64,000 nt of DNA, from positions 29,515,340 to 29,579,339 of the forward strand of contig CM049322.1 in the NCBI GenBank assembly GCA_026874595.1, in the 5' to 3' direction. Made by a program: the position numbers and the translations under genes. Each line of letters begins with the position of its first letter. Position 1 is the first letter of the stretch. This stretch comes from Sipunculus nudus. Lineage: Eukaryota > Annelida > Sipuncula > Golfingiida > Sipunculidae. The notes below the pieces were generated by a model that was not told the DNA's origin, searched no databases, and saw only the letters and a list, made by a program, of their open reading frames with translations. Shown piece after piece: positions 58,766 through 64,000 of the stretch.

Positions 58766-60949
58766 GTATATTTTGTTTTTATGCCACACGCATTACTCTT
58801 AATAACGTGTGAATATGAAAGAAATGGGTACAAATGCTAAATCCGTAAGAATAAAACAGAAAGTGATATCAGTGTAACGGAAAACATTTTGACACAGGCT
58901 CTCTCTAAAATTATCAGACTTCCCATACCACGAACAATAACTGCTCTATAATGCATTTGATTATAAATCCTGTTAAGAACGGCGCTACGTACCAATCAGA
59001 TCTTGCATGTTAATTGCTGCAGTGCATGTATGCATGCAACAAGCCAAATACGCAACACATATCAGTAAGCCGAAGTCGTTTCTACTATAATCAGGGCTTT
59101 ATAATATATATTAAACATAAAACATAATATATATTAAACATGTTGTTTTCATGCCTGCTAACCCGACAAGTTGCGATTAGTGTTACTGTGGTTTTTATCA
59201 ATGTACATATCAGATTCAAGCTTATAAACAGTCTCTATGGTTTAAAAAAACAACTTGCTCTGAATAAGTTAGCCTGATACCCGGTGATATGTGTTGCCCG
59301 GAACTTGGGGCCCCTAGCACATGTTTTAACAAGGGCCGTGCAGGATCCAGATTTATTGATGAATGTCCCCTGCTGTGAGATTTTAAGTCAGCTACTCAAA
59401 TAACTTTTTTTTTTGTAGAATAAAGGTTTGGTTCTCAGGCCCGCACGCGTCAATTTTAACCCCCCGCTTTATAAAAAAATTATTTTGATTTTCAACTCTC
59501 ATTAAGATTAAATGATACAATTTTAATTTCCTTTGTTATGAAGTTCTTTTGCCTGTTTAGCAAAATAATCTGTTATTTTCATGTTTTCCCTGAAGATATG
59601 ACATTTATATCGAAACATACAAAAAAGGTAAAAAATAAAATATAGCCCGCCCGCACTGATTTATGATAAAAAAAATGCCTGAGAAGAATACCTTTGGCTA
59701 ATGGAATTTCTGGCTTTCCTGCTAAGAAATGTGTTTATATGTTTTTTATACGCCCCCGTGACAGGTGAACAGGCTCGTTTGTGTACGAGCTGCATTTAAA
59801 CACGCTGCACTTGCCCGTGTTGACAAATTCAGCCTGAATTTATCCAAACTTGAGGTTTGAATGAAAATGAAAGTGTTATTATGTGAGGTTAGAAGTGTAT
59901 ACATGATACAACAAGGCACTTATTTTACATACACTACTTTATTTAACTAGAAACAAGAGTTGCTTTATTATCAGCAGATGTATTTCATTGAAAATACTGC
60001 TGTGGACTTATCAGATCTGACAACCCTGGGCGTAAAAAGCCCAAGAGAACCCCAACTCTTCCCTAATGCTGCAGTTTATGTGAACAAGTGTCTCCGTGTG
60101 TGAACTGAATTTTTTATAACAGCGTGCCTGGTACACCCATAAGTAGCAAGTTACTCGACTAACCGCAAATTTGAAGTATTATGCAGCACTGTAAAACTTC
60201 ACAAATTAGAAACTCGATCCCACAGCTAATAAACCCAATGCCCGAAGCACGCCTCTGAAGAAACGGAAGTGTTTTCTTACTTAAGTGATTACTTATTAAG
60301 ATAAGATGAACTAAATATAACGTTGATTATGAGAAACAAGACATTGTGCTTGGACCATGAAACATCAGATTCTGTGTGGTGCTGAACGCTACTGAGCACA
60401 TATTCAGTCTATATACATAGAACATAATTCGTGTTCGTTATTTATGACTTTATCTTTAAATCCGATATAAATATAGCGATGGAATGAGGCATTTGCAACT
60501 CCTGACACATGAAACTAGGACATATGAAGAGTTTCCACTGTATATGCTCTGTACCGAAAGTTGCCAAAATAACACCAAACACACGTGATCATAGTAGTTT
60601 AATTTGCGGTGTTATATTTAAAGATAACTCAATCACATTTTCTCTGATTCCTCGGACCTTTTATTATGGCAATCTTGGGATCCTAAGAGAATGCATTTGA
60701 GCAAAACACTTTCTGTAGCAAGAGAAATGTGCAAATCGAGTAGATAGACTGGCTTACAGCGCTGGTAGCGCCATTCCATCCCTCTGATATTAGAGAGTGT
60801 ACGACAAGCGTACTGGCTGTCAAAGTGCCATAACATCTGTCAAGGGGGAATGCACTTTCAGACTTCAAGTGTAAGGATACAAGTATTTTCGTCATTTTTT
60901 ACAACTTATGGAAGGCATGTACGCTCTCAATTGACAAAAACAAGACCTA
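58765..60949. other. No gene recognised
   Basis: AT-rich DNA with short open frames that have no recognisable domain on either strand. Confidence 0.45.
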
Positions 60950-61330
60950 TCTTTAGTTTTTTAGTAAACTTTCTAACAACACCTAAAATAGTCCCGCTTT
61001 AACTCAGCATCATGGTAAATTTGTCAACATGTTTGTTGAATATCTGACCGCATGAATAAAGGCATTTTTCGCACGCGTTACCGAATAATTTGTACGCGAT
61101 ATGACTCGTTACCATAGAGACGGATTTTTCAGTTTGGGTTTTGAGTTCACATGTATTAGTTTGTTTTAATGCATTATTCGTATCACTATGTTAAAATTAT
61201 TGGCTATTTACCACGATATTAATGCAACAGGATGGATGACCGTTGCAGTACATTCCTAAGTATGGCTTGTATCACAACTCGAGTGAGGCTTACCAGCCTT
61301 CTTTCAGTGCCTTATAAGTCGAATAGTCAC
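60950..61330. repeat. Repeated non-coding block D (paired with 32940-33360)
   Basis: Same orientation as block C, about 28 kb away. It shares TGTTTGTTGAATATCTGACC and GCTATTTACCACGATATTAA with small changes. No coding signature is conserved. Confidence 0.55.
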
Positions 61331-61908
61331 GACTAGGTCACAGGGGCCTGCATGCTAACTGTCCTTTTGCAGAGCTTTAGTATTGACAGGATAACCAATA
61401 TACCATGATTACTGGTGTTTGCAGTACGATAAAACAGGACACGGGGAAATGATAGTGAAACGTGCTGCATCACTGTTTGAAGAGCCAGAACTCCCAGGGC
61501 GATCTTCCTGATCAGCAGTAAATGTAAGTCTCTATTAGTTTACCTGAATCTTCTTTATATATTTTTGTTATTTTTCTTCCACTTATGAGGTACTTTAATC
61601 AGCCATTTAAATGTTGACTAGCTTATAAATCCAGTTGGCCTACCGGGCTTAACCGTGCTCGTCTCAAGAAGTTAATTCGCCGGTATTTTTACCTTGAAGA
61701 CCTGGTCAGTACTGATGTTTACCTTTGCAAACTAGAATGGGACGCAGGACATCTAGATTCTTGAAGATCTTTAACTGGTTACATATATTATTATCGTTAA
61801 ACATATCAAGGATAAATTGATGTAAGGAAGATATAAAGATGATTTGAATGCATATTTTAAGGCAACAAAGCTGTTTCTAGAGGAAGAAACGGGAATATGC
61901 AAAACTCT

Positions 61909-62068
61909 AGTAGTAGAAGCGGGTCCAATCCCCTTTTTCAACCGCCGCAACTTTTTAAATGGTCAGGATCATTTTTTACGGACCCTTGGACCTTGTTTCC
62001 GGATTTCCAATTATTCTTCCTGGGTTGGACCCGACCTTTTCCTAAATCCTGGATCGGCCCCTGAGTAG
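61909..62068. mobile_element. Small non-autonomous DNA element with 5-bp target duplication (copy 2)
   Basis: The body at 61914-62063 begins TAGAAGCGGGTCC and ends GGATCGGCCCCTG, the mutated ends of the family at 19103. It is flanked by AGTAG on both sides (61909-61913 and 62064-62068). The GGTCC and GGACC blocks of the first copy are recognisable inside. Confidence 0.62.
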
Positions 62069-63769
62069 GCCTACCCATCCTCCTGATAGTGTGTGGTGAT
62101 AAGACACTTCAATTGACACCTTTTAGGTAGTAGGGACATGGAAGCTGTAAAAGAGATTGAAATTTTTAATTAATGTGTTTTATAGGGACTAAACGATGGA
62201 TTTAAAATGGAAAACCACTCAAAGTAAGGAATAATGTGTTTTGTATGGACTATAAAGCATGTATTAAATGTTGAAAACCACTAAAAGTAAGGAAACATAG
62301 TTCAATTAATGAAATCTTGATGGATGGCCTGCGTATTGGAGCGTTGTTTCTCCGCTAGGTATCGGCCGGGTAATGTCCTTGTTTACATGGTGTCACATTC
62401 TGCACACAGATGGTCTCTCTATGAATGTCAAGGATAACCCTCCCGCCTACATTCATTTACACAGCACGCTTTTACGCCAACATCGAGCTATTTCGCCTGA
62501 GGCGAGTAAATTGCAAAACTAATAAGTAAAAAAAGCAGAAAAAGAGAGTGCATCATCAAGACCCATGCCAAATATAACCAACAGACGGTAACTGTCCGTG
62601 AAACATATTTTGTACATTGATAAACCTTAGCGGTGTAATATTGTAAATATAAACAGAAACTTATACACGTGCTATGATTGATAGTGTAAGTGATACAACT
62701 GCTGCTAGAATTGTTGCAGACATAAATGCACGATGATAGTGCAGGGACATTTGATGTTGCCGTTTCAACATTATGCAAAAGGATAACCTGCATGAATTGA
62801 GGGATTAACCATTATTGCATGCTGACACAAGAAACGAATGCTTTTCTGACTATGCAAGTGGATCAGTGACTGGGTCAAATGTCAGGTCAAACATGCTTAA
62901 ATCCGTCACTGACACCGTGACAGTAGGGGTTATGCATATGCACAATTGACCTTAATCCTGTGCCTGTGTTGTGGATGACCAGATGACGCAGGCATATTCC
63001 AGTCTTTGCCGAAGGCAGTTCGGGTGTTACGGTGGTAACCTCCACGCAACATAAAAACACGTAAAAATCACCCAAAATGATGTGAAAATTACAAATAATT
63101 TACTCTCATATCGGCGAGGTCACTGCGGGAACAATAACCTTTAAAATGGGGTATCATAAGCAAAGCGGTTTCAGAGAACATTCAAGACAAAAGTGAACTT
63201 CCCTTTATAAGTATTAGATAGGATTATTTAAAAAAAAATTAAAAAGTCTTGTGCTTAGGATCCCGAGCAGGTATACTGCACTGATATAACCAAGGAGTGT
63301 AAAACAAGAAACCACGTTTACCACTCGTACGGGACGCTGCACGGGTGCTGTGCGTGTATGCATGCGAACAGTAATGCGGACACATTTCCATGTGCACTTA
63401 GTTTCAGCACTTTCGTCTTTTTAGAGTGGTGCACATCACATTTTCTCCTTTACCTGAAGCTGCATGGTTCGGTTGGCAGAACATATCCAAAGCCGCACAA
63501 GGTACCCCAACCGCACCATGCACACGAAGGGAAACTTTCTATTTCTTTATGCCCGTTCTTTTCCACATGCGCATCCGTTCAGGTGAATACGTGGCTTTAA
63601 ACAAAACCAAGGCGATTAAACAAAAATGCATGACATATATATATGTTTGTGTTTGTTTGTGTGTGCCATATGCAATAGGCAGACAAGGAGAAGGAAATGT
63701 ATTTAAATAAATTGTACATTAAATGTTTTATACATATATATTTTACAAAGAGTTCAATTTACTGCATCG

Positions 63770-63772
<3 letters not shown>
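62069..63772. other. No gene recognised
   Basis: Short open frames, one of 101 codons on the - strand at 62488-62793 with a hydrophobic C-terminal end, show no family signature and no clear exon structure. Confidence 0.4.

Positions 63773-63811
<39 letters not shown>
63773..63811. repeat. (AT)n microsatellite at second LTR border
   Basis: AT run that ends immediately at the second LTR. Confidence 0.95.
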
Positions 63812-63815
<4 letters not shown>

Positions 63816-64000
63816 ACGGAACCTAAAAACAACAGATCACGTAATCGTGACGAGCACAAATATTGTGACGGAGATAAAAAAAATCAGATTCCGCAATACA
63901 AGGCAGCTTGAAATGTCTAGGGGAATGAACAAAAAAGTCAGTGGTTTTTTTGTTAACAAATAATTATAATTTATTTTTAGAGCAGTCCTAACATTAATAT
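63812..64000 (-). mobile_element. Second LTR of the same family, cut by the window edge
   Basis: Begins TGTTACGG and follows the LTR at 57910 through CAACAGATCACGTA/ATCGTGACGAGC, GGAGATAAAAAAATCAGATT and GAAATGTCTAGGG. In both LTRs the inverted word TCACG-N4-CGTGA is kept apart from one base. The low-coordinate side is a microsatellite and not a primer site, so this is a solo LTR or the 3' LTR of another element lying to the right. Confidence 0.75.

Noticed and set aside
57910-64000. Reading the two LTRs as the ends of one intact element
   Set aside because: The primer site and gag lie left of the first LTR, not between the two, so they belong to different insertions.

Overview
The window looks like nuclear DNA of an invertebrate animal, most likely a lophotrochozoan and probably a mollusc. 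The sequence is AT-rich, the genes are split into small exons with GT-AG introns, long stretches are non-coding, and there are many simple repeats, tandem-core dispersed repeats and degraded transposons. There are no bacterial-type operons. The species assignment is inference; the gene structure is read from the sequence.

The main gene lies on the + strand, from the start codon at 39077 to the stop at 54355. I assembled 17 coding exons: a signal peptide, seven immunoglobulin (Ig) domains, two fibronectin type III (FN3) domains, one transmembrane helix, and six short cytoplasmic exons that together carry seven YxxL/V/M tyrosine motifs. Each extracellular domain is one exon and every intron is in phase 1. 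The product (about 1,090 residues) looks like a cell-surface recognition receptor with a phosphotyrosine signalling tail. Two defects or oddities stand out: the second Ig exon is not a multiple of three and is read in two frames, and the seventh Ig domain has lost its disulfide cysteines.

A second gene, also on the + strand and cut by the left window edge, is seen only as its 3' part (about 2.2-10.3 kb). It has a row of five very short exons (18-39 nt, all phase 1) encoding a Ser/Thr-rich stalk, then a transmembrane exon and a basic juxtamembrane exon. It may be another member of the same class of receptor.

Between them (about 11-39 kb) I see no intact gene. This stretch holds a diverged direct duplication (about 14.1-20.0 kb against 21.8-28.5 kb), a decayed LINE end, a tRNA-derived SINE-like element, an array of about 320-bp repeats, a roughly 1-kb hAT-like element with 8-bp target duplications, and a small element flanked by 5-bp target duplications.

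Downstream of the receptor (55.2-58.7 kb) is a decayed Ty3/gypsy-type LTR retrotransposon on the - strand, with an LTR, a primer-binding site resembling the tRNA-Pro type, gag remnants and a broken reverse transcriptase. A second LTR of the same family enters at the right edge (63812). The rest, to 63.8 kb, holds only repeats and short unsupported open frames.
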